From: Poecilobothrus nobilitatus
Lineage: Eukaryota > Arthropoda > Insecta > Diptera > Dolichopodidae
Reading direction: 5' to 3'
Assembly (NCBI GenBank): GCA_947095535.1
Contig: OX352772.1
Span: forward strand, 253,371,597-253,435,596
Length of the DNA: 64,000 bases
The notes under the pieces are model-generated. The model saw only the letters and a program-made list of their open reading frames with translations. It searched no databases and was not told the DNA's origin. This document shows, one piece after another, positions 11,482-22,572 of the stretch. How positions within the stretch are numbered: the first letter of the stretch is position 1; every line of letters starts with the position of its first letter. Both the position numbers and the translations under genes were made by a program.

Positions 11482-13051
11482 TATACCCGTACGATAGGAT
11501 CGGCTATAATAAAATTACTCCTCCGTTTGTAACACCTCGAAATAAGCGAGCTAGATATACCTTCAAAGGTATGGATCGGATCAGAAAAAAATTCTAAGAC
11601 TTTTGAGCCATGTCCGTCCGTCCGTCCGTCAGCACACTAACTCAAAAACTAAGAAAGCTAGAATCTTGAAATTTACTTTAAAAAATATTCTGGGAGTAAT
11701 TTGTAGGTTCCCTATTTTTTTTGGTTGAGTTTGGACCAAGCCTTAGGGTAGCTCTCGAACACCTAACTTTTAGATCTCCACATTTTTTTTGCAATAGAGC
11801 TATGAAATTTTAGCTACTGATAGATCTCACAAAAATATTAATTTTATTTTTAATAACTTTTTTTTGTAGCCCCACCCGTTACGGAGGTACAGCTCCCCAA
11901 AGGTTCAAAAAAGCTCTATATTTAAATTGTTATAGCACAAGTTGTATAAGGTATATCTTCATTTTGAAAACGCCAAACGATTACTACTTTCATTAGCTTT
12001 AAAAGTATATATACAATAAATATATATTTTTGGCATACGGTGTCTTAATTTACCGTTATGCGAAACTCAAATTTTGCAAAATTCTTTAACCCCTCCATCT
12101 TCTAAACGGTTAAAGTTGGAAACTTGAAATTTTGACAAAAGTTAGATCTTTGAAAATTAGTATGAGTCATTTCAGAAATTTTTTTTGTATCACCCCCCGT
12201 TTAGGAGCTGTAAGGGGTCAAATACTGAAAATTTCCTATTTTTAAACACCTGTAACTTGAACACCTGTTAAATTTTTTTTGAAGTAATACACAAAAATTA
12301 AAGCTCCAACATTATATTTTTATTTTTGTTAACAACTTTTTTTAATAATATAGGGTTACTTTATAATTGACGAAAGTGTTACTTGATTTTTTCAAATTTT
12401 CTAACAAATTTCTTTAACTAATTTTTTCCATTTTGTTTTACTCGATAATTTGAAATTGTTGAGGATATAATGCGTAGTACAAAAAAATGTAATTAAATAA
12501 ACAACATAACGGTTGCTTGAAGAATTTTTATTTATATGATATTGATATATATACATACTTATATAATATCATGTTTATTTACATATCGTATATGTCACTA
12601 GTGAATGAATGATAAGAGTATATATGTATATTATATAGCGCCGTATTTACATGCACATATGTATTTTATTGTACTTATAAGAAATTATTCTGTCAATGGA
12701 ATATTTAAATATAATATAATATAATATTTAAAATTATATTTACTGTTTTGTACTTAGTAAATTTAATATACATTTACCGCTTAGTATTAAATGCTACTAT
12801 AGAATATTTGAAAAAGTTTTAGATTGATAATCGTTATGTGAAAGGTTAGAATCTGCTTTTGAAGAATGGTCATATAAACATATAGTTCGAATATATGTAC
12901 AACCCATAGTTCTAGAAATTATAAAATTCACCCAAATTATTTTAAAATACTAAAATATTAAAAAAATAATATTGTAAGCAGAGTGGCTGTGAACATACTA
13001 ACGGTTCGTACGGGTATCTAAGAGTTGACAAAGTCAACTGTATTCCTCGTT
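11482..13051 (+). mobile_element. Repeat family A, copy 1 (complete): DINE-1/Helentron-like
   Basis: The head is TATACCCGTACGATAGG with the 'gcgagctagata' box and a gtccgtccgtccgtc run near 11612. The tail is TCGTACGGGTATC, a perfect AGTTGAC/GTCAACT hairpin (13022-13038) and tattcctcgtt. The 1.57-kb body is non-coding and holds degenerate ~350-bp repeats about 'caccc.cccgtttaggagctgtaaggg'. Head and tail match family B closely, while the bodies differ. Confidence 0.7.
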
Positions 13052-13358
13052 GCATTTTGTTTTACTCGATAATTTGAAATTGTTGAGGATATAATGCGTA
13101 GTACAAAAAAATGTAAATAAATAAACAACATAACGGTTGCTTGAAGAATTTTTATTTATATGATGTTGATATATATACATACTTACATAATATCATGTTT
13201 ATTTACAATATATCGTATATGTCACTAGTGAATGAATGATAAGAGTATAGATGTATATTATATAGCGCCGTACTTACATACATATATGTATTTTATTGTA
13301 CTTATAAGAAATTATTCTGTTAATGGAATATTTAAATATAATATAATATAATATTTAT
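13052..13358 (+). repeat. Repeat family A, partial copy
   Basis: From gcattttgttttactcgata to the run of tataatataatattt this repeats about 12430-12725 of copy 1, nearly without change (for example the tgaatgaatgataagagtat segment). It lacks both head and tail and joins directly to the head of the next copy. Confidence 0.75.
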
Positions 13359-13675
13359 TTACCAGTACGATAAGTATCGGGTATAATAAAATTACTCCTC
13401 CGTTTGTAACACCTCGAAATAAGCGAGCTAGATATACCTTCAAAAGTTATGGATCGGATCAGAATCAAATTCTGATTCGATTAAGCCATGTCCGTCCGTC
13501 CGTCCGTCAGCACGCTAACTCAAAAACTAAGAAAACTAGAATCTTGAAATTTACACAAAATATTCTGGGAGCAATTTGTAGGTTCCCCATTTTTTTTGGT
13601 TGAGTTCCGACCAAAACTTCGGGTAGCTCCCGAACAACTAACTTTTAGATCTCCACAATTTTTTTGAAATAGAGC
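13359..13675 (+). mobile_element. Repeat family A, copy 3, first piece (5' head)
   Basis: This piece has the family head with a slightly decayed start (ttaccagtacgataag), the gcgagctagata box and the tccgtccgtccgtc run near 13491. It stops at 13675, where the gypsy LTR begins. Its last bases, GAGC, reappear at 20631-20634, where family A resumes. Confidence 0.8.
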
Positions 13676-14171
13676 TGTAATATTTACACCCTTACAGTGT
13701 AAAATTTGAAATAGTAATGTCTTCTTTTTTTGTGAAAGAAAGTCTTTTATACAATTTATTTTCTTACATTCTATTTTCTTACATTCTAAAACAATATTTA
13801 TTATAAAATAGACTAAAAAAATGATTATTATAAAAATAGATAAATATGTCAAGTATCATGCTGGCAATGCAAACCAGTATGCATTTACAAAATATTTTAG
13901 TTCAATATTGCAATATGATAACTTAATTCTACTTTCTTTGTTTATATATTTTGAAGTAACCTTCATTATTTATAGCTAGTATATTTTGGTTCATTATTGC
14001 AATATGATATTTAATTTTAAACATATGTAAACCATATGTTACATTATTCATGCTTTAACCTAATTTATTTATAGTTAAAAAGAAAAGGAATTGAAAGTAA
14101 AAAGAAATACAAAATTAATATAATGTTTGATATAATGTTATGATTTTAGTATATTGGAGTGGCATATTACA
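13676..14171 (-). repeat. 3' LTR of gypsy element 1
   Basis: It is about 496 bp and ends in tattaca next to the purine tract. It lacks about 65 bp that the other LTR has just inside the outer end (between tgtaatattt and acacccttac). Otherwise the two LTRs are very similar, differing by a few substitutions and short indels. Confidence 0.9.
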
Positions 14172-14185
14172 CCTTCCCCCATCGA
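14172..14185 (-). promoter_or_regulatory. Polypurine tract of gypsy element 1
   Basis: On the minus strand, gatgggggaagg directly precedes TGTAATATGCC, the first bases of the LTR. In LTR elements this RNA tract primes plus-strand DNA synthesis. The same tract and LTR edge occur at 28141-28153 in gypsy element 2. Confidence 0.85.
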
Positions 14186-14640
14186 AAAAAAAATTGTCAG
14201 TAATTGTGATAATTTTTAGTTTTTTGTTTTTTTTAGAAGTGACATATAATTGTTTTTTTTCTTTTTTTTTATATTCTTTCTTTTATATTTTTTTTTTTTG
14301 TAGTTATTATCTAATATATATAAAAATAAAAATATTCCCTTATAATATAAGGTTGTTTATTTTTTTCTTATTATTATGATATTTAGTTTATGTTTACTCA
14401 AATTACATTACATTATTTTAACAAAAATGTTGTTGTTATATAAATTTTTTTTTTGTTTTATTTAATATATAAATTCCTCATTATGTAATTATAACTAATA
14501 ATATTTCCTTTTTTTTTTTTTTTATATATTACCAAAAATTAAACTGTTTATTTATTGGAAAAAGAAAAAAAAAGAAAATCATATTAAGTTCAAAAAAAAA
14601 TTTTTTGATATGCAATTTGTATTTACTCAACAAATATTTT
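14186..14640. other. Untranslated region between integrase and 3' LTR of gypsy element 1
   Basis: This is almost pure A/T with many T-runs. I see no coding or regulatory signal. Open frames here are low-complexity artefacts rich in Phe, Ile and Tyr. Confidence 0.6.
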
Positions 14641-15938
14641 TAAAAGATTGTTATGAACTAGTTTTGTTTTCCTACCAATTTTAATAGTAGTACTTTCTTT
14701 AGAATTTATTTCTATGACTTCGTAGGGCCCTAGGTAACATGCAGTTAATTTTTTATTTTTTCTTACTGTATCAAGTAACCAAACTTTGTCTCCTACAATA
14801 ATGTCTAATAATCGAGCATTCTTATCATAGATTCTTTTATTTGTTTCTTTTGATCTTCAGTATAAATGTTTTGAAGACGTGATTTTAAGTCTAGAACATA
14901 ATCGTTGATATTATATAATGGTTCAATAGTTTTGGATATGGCTGATGGTAATTCAGGTTTTATACCAAATAATATTTCATACGGCGTAAATTTTGTTGAA
15001 ATACTAGAAGTTGTATTATGTGTAAAAATTGCAAAGTCTAACCACGTATCCTAATTATCAGGATCTTTATTTGCATAACAACGCAAATAATTTCCCAAAG
15101 AACGATGTGCTCTTTCTAGGGAACCATTGGATTCCGGATGATAACTAGTTGTGTTTATCTTTTTAATTTTTAATAATGAACAAGTCCTTTTAAATACTTC
15201 GCTCATTAAATTAGTACCTTGATCAGTTAGAACTATTTTTGGAGTACCAAAAATGCAAATGATCTTCCGTACAAACGCGTCTGCTACCGTGACAGCTTCC
15301 TGATTAGGAATAGGGAGAGCTAACAGAAATTTAGTGAGTAAATCTTGAAATGTTAGTATATATATATTACCTGATTCAGAAGTAGATAATGGTCCTACTA
15401 TATCCAAAGCAACTTTTTCAAAAGGTTTGTTAGGAGTATCTGTTATTTTCATTGGTATTTTAGTTTTTAAGCCTAATTTATTTTTCTGACATATTTCACA
15501 AGAAGATATATATTTGATTACAGTTTGTTTCATATTTTTAAAGTAAAACTTTTGTTTAAGTTTTTGTAGTGTACGATTTACACCTTGGTGCCCACCAACT
15601 GGACTATTATGATACTCTTCTAGAACAGTTTTAATTTCTTTAGGTTCGCAGAGAATAGTAATTTGGTTTTCTATTATATTAGCATAATCAGATTCATTTT
15701 GATTTGCAGTATTTTCATGAATATTATCTTGATCTGAGTATTTATTTTCTAAATTATTAAGATTTTTATCTTGCGATGCGTTGTCTTGACTGTGATTTGT
15801 TCTATTAGATTGTGCTCTAGTAATTACATTAATATTGGATATTTTTAATCTGGATAAGGCGTCTGCATTCGTATTCAAATTACCCGATTTGTGGATAACA
15901 CGATAATCGTATTCTTCTAATTTAATACGCCAGCGCAT
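14640..15938 (-). pseudogene. Integrase region of gypsy element 1 pol
   Basis: The frame 15938-15051 begins inside RNase H. It continues with the zinc-binding HHCC part (HNSPVGGHQGV, then SCEICQ) and the DDE core: aspartate in LDIVGPL, aspartate in LTDQGTNL, glutamate in SNGSLERAH. A stop at about 15050 cuts it just after the core. The C-terminal end stays readable to about 14640 in other frames. The enzyme would insert the cDNA into host DNA. The catalytic triad is present but the protein is truncated, and it is split from RT by a frameshift near 15940. Confidence 0.85.
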
Positions 15939-17488
15939 GTTCTAGAAGTTGGATTATTTATGTTGAAGATCCAAACAAGGGGTTTGTGGTCGGTAACAAC
16001 CCTAAATTTTCTACCATAAAGGTATGGTGGAAAATAAGACGTTGCCCAAACGACTGCTAAAGCTTCCTTTTCAATAGTGGAGTAATTACGTTCGGCTTTG
16101 TTTAATGTTCTACTAACGTATGCGATTGGTAGATCAATTACTTTGCCTTGTTCTAATGTTTGCTGCGATAAAACGGCACCTAAAGATGTGTCGCTCGCAT
16201 CAGTTGTAAGATAAAATTCTTCCGTGAAGTTAGGATATTGTAATACTGGGTATTCGGTTATTGCTTTTTTTAAGCTTTTAAAAGATTCATCGCAAAACTC
16301 ATCCCAAACTAATTTAGCATCCTTTTTCAACAATTTATTCAATGGTTGTGCTATAGCTGAGAATTTTGGTATGAATTTAAGATAATATCCTATTAATCCT
16401 AGGAAAGATTTAATAGCTTTTTGATTTTGTGGCGGTTCTATATTTAAAATTGTAGTTATTTTATTTTTATCGATGCGTTGAAGGCCAGTGAGAACTATAG
16501 TCATAAGCCTCTGAAAAGTAGGAGGTGCATTTCGCAATTCAAAAGGCATTCGTGTAAATTCGAAATGACCATACGGTGTACTGAAACCGGTTTTTTCACA
16601 ATCCTTTTCTGCGACCCCGATTTGATGGAATCCATTTGCTAAATCTATAGTAGAAAAATATTTAGATTCACCCAATTGTCCAAGAATATCTTCAATATTT
16701 GGCAGGTGATATGAATCACTTATGGCGATTTCATTTAGCTTCCGATAATCAACCACAACGCGCGACTTTTTATTACCGTTAGCATCTGGTTTTTTAGGAA
16801 CGACTAATAAAGCACTGTTCCAAGAGATTTTACTATGTTGAACTATTCCTTGAGTCAACATTTCATCAACTTGTCTTTTTATCTCAGATTTGTGAATTTC
16901 AGGCAATCTATATGGTTTAACGTTAACAGCTGGTTTATCAGATTGTATGTTTATTTCATGCTTAATTATTGCTGTACAGGTCAACTGATCACCTTCCAAG
17001 TAAAATAATTGATTATATTCCCTACTTATATTTATAATCGATATTTTTTCCTCTGAATTAAGATGAGAGAGATCTAATTGTTTATTTAAGTTTCCTAAAG
17101 GATTTTCTATTAAATTTGTAGTTTCAGCTTGTGCTAACGTATAGATATTAAAATTTTTGATAGGAATAAAATTTATTTTTAATTCTTCATTACATATTTG
17201 ACATGGTTTTTCATTCACGTTTATAATACTAAGATATACGTAACCATTTTCTGGTTTTACAATTGTATTTGTTATAAATATCCCATTTTCATTTAAATTT
17301 TTAGGATTTAACATTGTAATTGATTCTTCTTGAATTATTACGGGACCGTATTTAATTAATTTTTCTGTACGTGGTGGTATTACCACAACTTTATTTTCTG
17401 TCTTAAATTTTATTGGAACTTTTAAATCATTAAAATTAAAAATTACTTGATCATTACCATAGTCGATAATTGCTTTAGTTTTATTCAA
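15917..17488 (-). pseudogene. Reverse transcriptase/RNase H of gypsy element 1, catalytic motif deleted
   Basis: The 523 residues include the RT fingers and palm: KSRVVVDYRKLNE, FSTIDLANGFHQI (first catalytic aspartate), GHFEFTRMPFELRNAP and FQRLMTIVLTGL. Right after LTGL the frame jumps to text that normally follows about 60 residues later (KITTILNIEPP), so the YxDD box is absent. RNase H follows with FYLTTDASDTSLGAVL, STIEKEALAV and VTDHKPL. The loss is in frame, so the protein is long but cannot polymerise. Gypsy element 2 has a gap that begins at the same place. Confidence 0.9.
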
Positions 17489-17770
17489 TCTTCGCCAATT
17501 ATACCATCTTGCGCAATTGGAAAATTAGCGGAAACTACATGAAAAAGTATAGCATATCGTTTCAGTTCATGACCAGGAACTTTGATAAATAATGTAGTAG
17601 TTCCAATTGTATTAATAGGTTCGGATGAGATACCTTTCAATTCAATGGACATGCAATCTACATATGGTATTGTCATGCAAAGCATTTACTTTAATAATAC
17701 TTATATTTGCACCCGAATCTATTAATAAATTTGTAAATTGATTTTCCGCACCCTGTATTTCTAGAGACAA
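17485..17770 (-). pseudogene. Aspartic protease region of gypsy element 1
   Basis: On the minus strand the active-site text LIDSGANISIIK is readable at about 17740-17700. A frame change follows, after which LKRYAILFHV and FPIAQDGIIGED continue to 17485. The protease would cut the Gag-Pol polyprotein. It overlaps the RT frame by 4 bases. Gypsy element 2 keeps the same protease in one frame, with a small extra repeat. Confidence 0.8.
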
Positions 17771-17989
17771 GATACTGGAAAACGTACGATTTTTTGATTG
17801 ATTTATTATTGTTTTTGTTAAATTTTGATTTAATTTTGAATTTGGGATTTCGCTTGATTTAGAATTTTGATTTTGATTTTGATTTGATTTAGAAGTCGAT
17901 TTAAAATTTGGCTCTATTTTAATTGGCTTGCCTGTGTCCTGAGACCAGGTGGAGCAGGCTGCTGGTAGTTTTCCTCATTTGTATAAGGG

Positions 17990-19068
17990 TGAGAAGGGTT
18001 ATTACTATTCTTTTTATTTCTATTGAATGCTAATTTTTTGCATTCATATATAGTATGTCCAGGATTTTTACAGTAACGACAAATCTTTTCTTACATTAGT
18101 GTATTGACTAGCGGGCTAGCACTTGGGTTTGTTTACCGCGGAATATTATTAAATTTTGCGGAACTATTTAGGTTAGTTACTTTATTAAAATTAGGATTAA
18201 AATTTTGACTGCTCTTTCGACAATCTCTGGTATGATGGGTATTTGTTTTGCACACATTACAGTAAGGAGTTCTGTTACTGTTATTATTACCATTATAATA
18301 ATTCCTATTTTGATTGCTACCCTTATAATTGGTGGAAACATTTAATTTTTCCTCATTGATCGCCAAATTTATAGATTCGTTTAATGAGGGCAACCTGGCA
18401 GTGCGAACAATTATTCTTAGGGGATCCAATAATCCATTTATGAAATTGTTCATTACTATTGACTAGTTTAATTCATATATAGCTTGCACGCCATCGGTTG
18501 TCACTGAATCTTTAACACTGACTATATTTAATTCATCAAAAAGCCTTTCAGTTCTATCTGAACAGTGAGTAACTGATTCCCTTGGTCCTTGACTCAAGGA
18601 AAATATATCAAGTTGAATTATTTGGATGGATCTGGTTTTTGAAAATTTCTCTATAAGGGAAGTTTTAAGTTTTTCCCAATCATCGAGTTTTTGGTACCTT
18701 ATTGTGGCGTTATATGCACGCCCAGAAATTTTAGAGGTAATGACTTCCAAAAAGTCTGTTAGATTTTCGTCCCTTTTAGCTCTTTCGTACTGTATTTCTG
18801 CGAGTTGCAGGAATCTGTGTAACTCTGCACAATCTCCACTAAATACGGGAATCATTTTATTTGCCCGATCGATGTCGAATTGAGACATTTTGTCTAAGTG
18901 GTCTTGATCGTTTTGTTTAATTATGTCTTGTCCAGTATTTATTACTGGGTCTGTATTAACTTTAGCTGTGGAAGTCGAAGGATTCGTTGGAGAACGAGAA
19001 ATAGGCATATGAACTAATTTTTCGTCAGTTGATTTAGGTATTTGTCTAGTTGTTAAACTGAGATTCAT
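17990..19068 (-). pseudogene. Gag of gypsy element 1 with two CCHC zinc knuckles
   Basis: The start is an ATG at 19068. The N-terminal 200 residues include FSGDCAELHRFLQLAEI and WEKLKTSLIEKFSK, typical of the retrotransposon gag capsid domain. An in-frame TAG at about 18463 interrupts it, and the frame resumes in 18453-18133. A first knuckle, CNVCKTNTHHTRDC (C-x2-C-x4-H-x4-C), lies near 18250. A second, CRYCKNPGHTIYEC, is readable near 18080 in another frame, so a frameshift lies between them. Between the knuckles the protein is rich in Asn. Gag would package the element RNA. Confidence 0.85.
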
Positions 19069-19551
19069 ACAAAAAACATTTTTTCTTTTCTTTTTTTTTT
19101 TTATATTTTAGCAAAATTTGAATGTAAATATTTTATTTAATGTAAATATTTTATTTTGACTTTTATTTATATTTATATTTTATTTAAATATATTGTTTAT
19201 TTAATTTAATAATATTTTATTTTGACAACATAGTAGGATTAAGAAAAAAAACTAATTTAATCCTTTTTTTTTCTTTTCTTCTTCAAACAAAATACATTTT
19301 ACATGAAAAACAAAATAGCAAAGAAATTTTATATTTATTATTTTATTTTTATAAAATATAATTTTCCCTTTTTTGTTTTTTGAAAATAGTAAAAATTTAT
19401 TTGCACTATTATTTATAACTATTTTTTCTTTAAATATTTAACCCTTTTTTTTTTTTTTTTAGAAAAATGTTTTTATTTACTTTCAAAAACTTTTCCTCTT
19501 TTTTTTTTCTTTTCTTTATATATTAAAAAAAATTGACTTACTTTTATTTTT

Positions 19552-19707
19552 TTAAACCGGTGGATCTTGAGATGCTCTGGCTTTCTTGATGACCCAGTGC
19601 TTTAAAACGTCATAGATGATGACTACGCTGACTGCTATACAAAATTCCTTTAAAACCCCTTCGGTGCTGTTATTCAGAGTTTGGACGATACTCTGTGCTG
19701 AACCCAT
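19552..19707 (-). CDS. 51-codon leader ORF of gypsy element 1 (MGSAQS start, hydrophobic helix)
   Basis: The ORF runs from an ATG at 19707 to a TAA at 19552-19554. It lies in the leader between the primer site and gag. The product starts MGSAQS, the pattern of an N-myristoylation site (Gly2, Ser6). It has a hydrophobic stretch at about residues 21-35 (EFCIAVSVVIIYDVL) and a basic turn (KHWVIKKARA). The local base composition is clearly richer in G and C than the flanks, which are near-pure A/T on both sides. This suggests that selection kept it. I do not know its function. A membrane-anchored accessory peptide is one guess. Confidence 0.5.
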   Translation of the reverse strand: MGSAQSIVQTLNNSTEGVLKEFCIAVSVVIIYDVLKHWVIKKARASQDPPV

Positions 19708-20055
19708 TGAGTGGATTGAAAACGGCGTTTCAAAAATATTTTTCTTTTACACAAAATTATGATGTTTAATGGCTCATATTATTATTTTCACTTTATTTTT
19801 TTTTTAAATATTAGTATGCTAAATAGTTTTATTCACCCATTTTTTTTTTTTCTTTATATTTTTTTTTTTTTATTAAAGTTATTATAAGCTATTAATTTAT
19901 TATTAAAAAAAAATTTAGTATATAAAGATTTTAAATTAAATATTTTTTTTTTGCAGCACATCCATGATACCGTATAACTATTGCATTTTTTTTTTTTTTG
20001 ATAAAAAAGTTTTTTTTTTTTGAAACTTATTGACGTCTAGAACAACACATTCCAG

Positions 20056-20073
20056 ACCCCACACCTGACACCA
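20056..20073 (-). promoter_or_regulatory. Primer binding site of gypsy element 1, tRNA-Leu type
   Basis: On the minus strand, one base after the 5' LTR, TGGTGTCAGGTGTGGGG appears. Its first nine bases are complementary to the 3' end of tRNA-Leu, the primer used by mdg3-like elements. The later bases match less well. Confidence 0.75.
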
Positions 20074-20074
20074 A

Positions 20075-20630
20075 TGTAATATTTTGTTATATAGAAAAAG
20101 GGTTAATTTAAACACAGAAGTTCTTTTATTTAATTTTATTTGTTTTACACCCTTACAGTGTAAAATTTGAAATAGTAATGGCTTCTTTTTTTGTAAAAGA
20201 AAGTCATTTATACAATTTATTTTCTTACATTCTATTTTCTTACATTCTAAAACAATATTTATTACAAAATAGACTAAAAAAATGATTATTATAAAAATAG
20301 ATAAATATGTCAAGTATCATGCTGGCAATGCAAATCAGTATGCATTTACAAAATATTTTAGTTCAATATTGCAATATGATAACTTAATTCTACTTTCTTT
20401 GTTTATATATTTTGAAGTAACCTTCATTATTTATAGCTAGTATATTTTGGTTCATTATTGCAATATGATATTTAATTTTAAACATAATATGTAAACCATA
20501 TGTTACATTATTCATGCTTTAACCTAATTTATTTATAGTTAAAAAGAAAAGGAATTGAAAGTAAAAAGAAATACAAAATTAATATAATGTTTATTGTTAT
20601 GATTTTAGTATATTGGAGTGGCATATTACA
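20075..20630 (-). repeat. 5' LTR of gypsy element 1
   Basis: It is about 556 bp and carries the element promoter by position. On the plus strand it starts tgtaatatttt and ends gcatattaca. It keeps the ~65-bp segment that the other LTR has lost. Confidence 0.9.
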
Positions 20631-21117
20631 GAGCCATGAAATTTTAACTCCTGATAGATATCATAAAAATATTAATTTTATGATAATATTAATTTTTCTA
20701 CAGCCCCACCCGTTAAGGAGATACAGCCCCCCAAAATTCGAAAAATCTCTATATTTAAACTGTTATAACACAAGCTATATAAGGTATATCTTCAATCTGA
20801 AAATTCCAAACGATAGGTGCTATTATGAGCTTTACAAACATGTATATAATAAATATATACTTGTGCTAAATGGTGTCTTAATTTACCGTTATGCGAAACT
20901 GAATTATTGCAAAATCCTTTAACCCTTCTATCTTCTAAACGGTTTCAGTTGAAATTTTGACAGAAGTTAGATCTTTGAAAATAAGTATGAGTCATTTCAG
21001 AAATTTTTTTTGTATCACCCCCCGTTTAGGAGCTGTAAAGGGTTAAAAACTGAAAATTTCCTATTTTGAAACACCTGTAACTTGAACACCTGTTAAAATT
21101 TTTTTGAAGTAATTAGT
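20631..21117 (+). mobile_element. Repeat family A, copy 3, second piece
   Basis: The text resumes with gagccatgaaattttaac, as in the unbroken copy at 34686, and follows it to tttttttgaagtaatta. It is then cut by the LINE at 21118. Open frames here mirror the repeat and are not genes. Confidence 0.8.
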
Positions 21118-21891
21118 AAAACAGTTTATTTACCACCATATTCCAAAGAAGGGGAGATAGCACCCCTCGTTATGGAGTCCCCCTTTTCACAAACCTTTTT
21201 GCTGAAGCGTTGCCTAAGTTGGCACTGATGGTGCGATGGTGCATATTAGCTATCAGTGCTCTTAACTCCGGTTCAACTCCTAGGCTTATGAATGCGTCTA
21301 CAATTGCTGCCTGATTGACGTTATTAAACGCCCCCTCAATGTCTATAAAAGCAGCAAGAGTATACTCTTTGTAATTTAAAGATCTTTCAATCGAGCTCGC
21401 CAAAGTGTGAAGTGCAGTATCCACTGACAGTATTTACAGTTTATTTTAAGTTTCTCTTTACAGTAAGAATGTTGAAAGGGTGACAACAGATTTATATCTA
21501 AGTTGCAGCGGATATGGAGGTCGATCAATCCTTCTAAGGTTTTTAGGAAGAAAGATGAAAGGCTTATAGGCCGAAAGTCCTTCGCATAGACGTCACTACT
21601 TTTGCCGGCCTTGGATATGAACACTACTCTCACCTGTTTCCATTTATCCGGGATAAGCCCCAAATTAAGACAACCACAGAAAATGCTTTTTAGCCAAGCC
21701 AGGGTAGTAGATGCAGATGTAGATCCGGTACCCTTGACTTGAATGGTTTGAAACTATCTATAGCCCATTGATATTTGTCTCCTGCAACCACCACCTCTGA
21801 AATAGTAGGGGGATGATTCAGAACACAAGCCACCTCTGAGATGTTATTTGTGCACCCAGGAAAGTGGGGTTTTAAAAGTAATTCCAACGAC
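21118..21891 (-). pseudogene. Reverse transcriptase part of LINE 2
   Basis: Pieces in three frames read in order: SLELLLKPHFPGC and YQWAIDSFKPFKS (21891-21690), then PDKWKQVRVVFISKAGKS and KDFRPISLSSFFLKTLE (21663-21500), then LAAFIDIEGAFNN with the first catalytic aspartate and VKRGTP (21360-21170). A TAA interrupts just after RGTP, where RT motif B normally has a glutamine, and RGVLSPLLW follows. The FADD-type motif lies beyond the truncation. At least two frameshifts and one nonsense codon make it inactive. The 'HFPG' and 'FIDIEGAF' wording is typical of the R1/Loa/I group. Confidence 0.8.
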
Positions 21892-22170
21892 TTTTTTCGA
21901 AGGTTGGTGGAAAACTCGAAAGTCACCAAGAGGAACTGCACGTGCTTCGTCAGGGTAGTGTTGGACTTTAACCAACCAAAACCACCCCCTTTTAAAACCA
22001 AACTTTAGGATGGAACCTTTAATACGAATGTACAGTTTGGTTTTGGGGACAGGGATGTGGTAAGGATAATTGGGAAAATTGCAATGTGGAAATTTGTATT
22101 ATGGGGGCTAGGTAGGAAAATTTGGAGGGACATTTTAAAGAAAGATGTTAATGTTCTTTTTAAACTTAAG

Positions 22171-22572
22171 TTAATTGTACACATAAGAATTACCATCTTT
22201 AGGAAACGCATGCGATGGTATATGGTTCCACAAACGGGACGTGCGCATAACAAACGAATTTCCATAGGCTGTATTTCGCCATCTTGATAATTCAACATGG
22301 TAGGGATAAGCATCTGTTGCCCTCCTTGTTTCTCGTTGGAAAACTTTGAGTGGAGGCATTAGTTGTTTTAGTTCTTTAGAACAAGTATTAATCCCTACGA
22401 GATACCTATAAAACAAGGTCAGTGACCCAACTGTGCGACGATGGCTGAGTGGAGTGAGCGTTGAAGTTACACTGGGTTCGTTGATCAAACGAATAGCTCT
22501 GTTTTGCACATTATCTAAATAACCCAGTGCTGTTTGAGGCCCTGCAGCCCAAATGTGTGCATTGTACTCCAT
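22171..22572 (-). pseudogene. C-terminal domain of LINE 1 ORF2
   Basis: The 133 residues include YNAHIWAAG, LDNVQNRAIRLI, HRRTVGSLTLFYRY and TSRLWNHIPSHAFP. This tail follows the RT in jockey/CR1-type LINEs and probably helps bind the element RNA. The reading frame breaks before the RT (22572-22960), where text remains readable in other frames. The matching domain of the second copy lies at 33834-34172. Confidence 0.8.

Larger units (their letters stand above)
13676..20630 (-). mobile_element. Ty3/gypsy LTR retrotransposon 1 (mdg3-like), full length, inactive
   Basis: Two LTRs (13676-14171 and 20075-20630) bound the element in TG...CA form. A GAGC target duplication (13672-13675, 20631-20634) proves a clean insertion into family A. 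Read on the minus strand, the order is LTR, tRNA-Leu-type primer site, a 51-codon leader ORF, gag, protease, RT, RNase H, integrase, purine tract, LTR. That is the Ty3/gypsy order, and there is no env. The coding regions carry nonsense codons, frameshifts and a deletion that removes the RT catalytic aspartates. Confidence 0.9.

Noticed and set aside
14140..14379. Phe/Tyr-rich frame resembling a membrane protein
   Set aside because: Low-complexity T-rich DNA in the 3' untranslated part of gypsy element 1, crossing the LTR edge.
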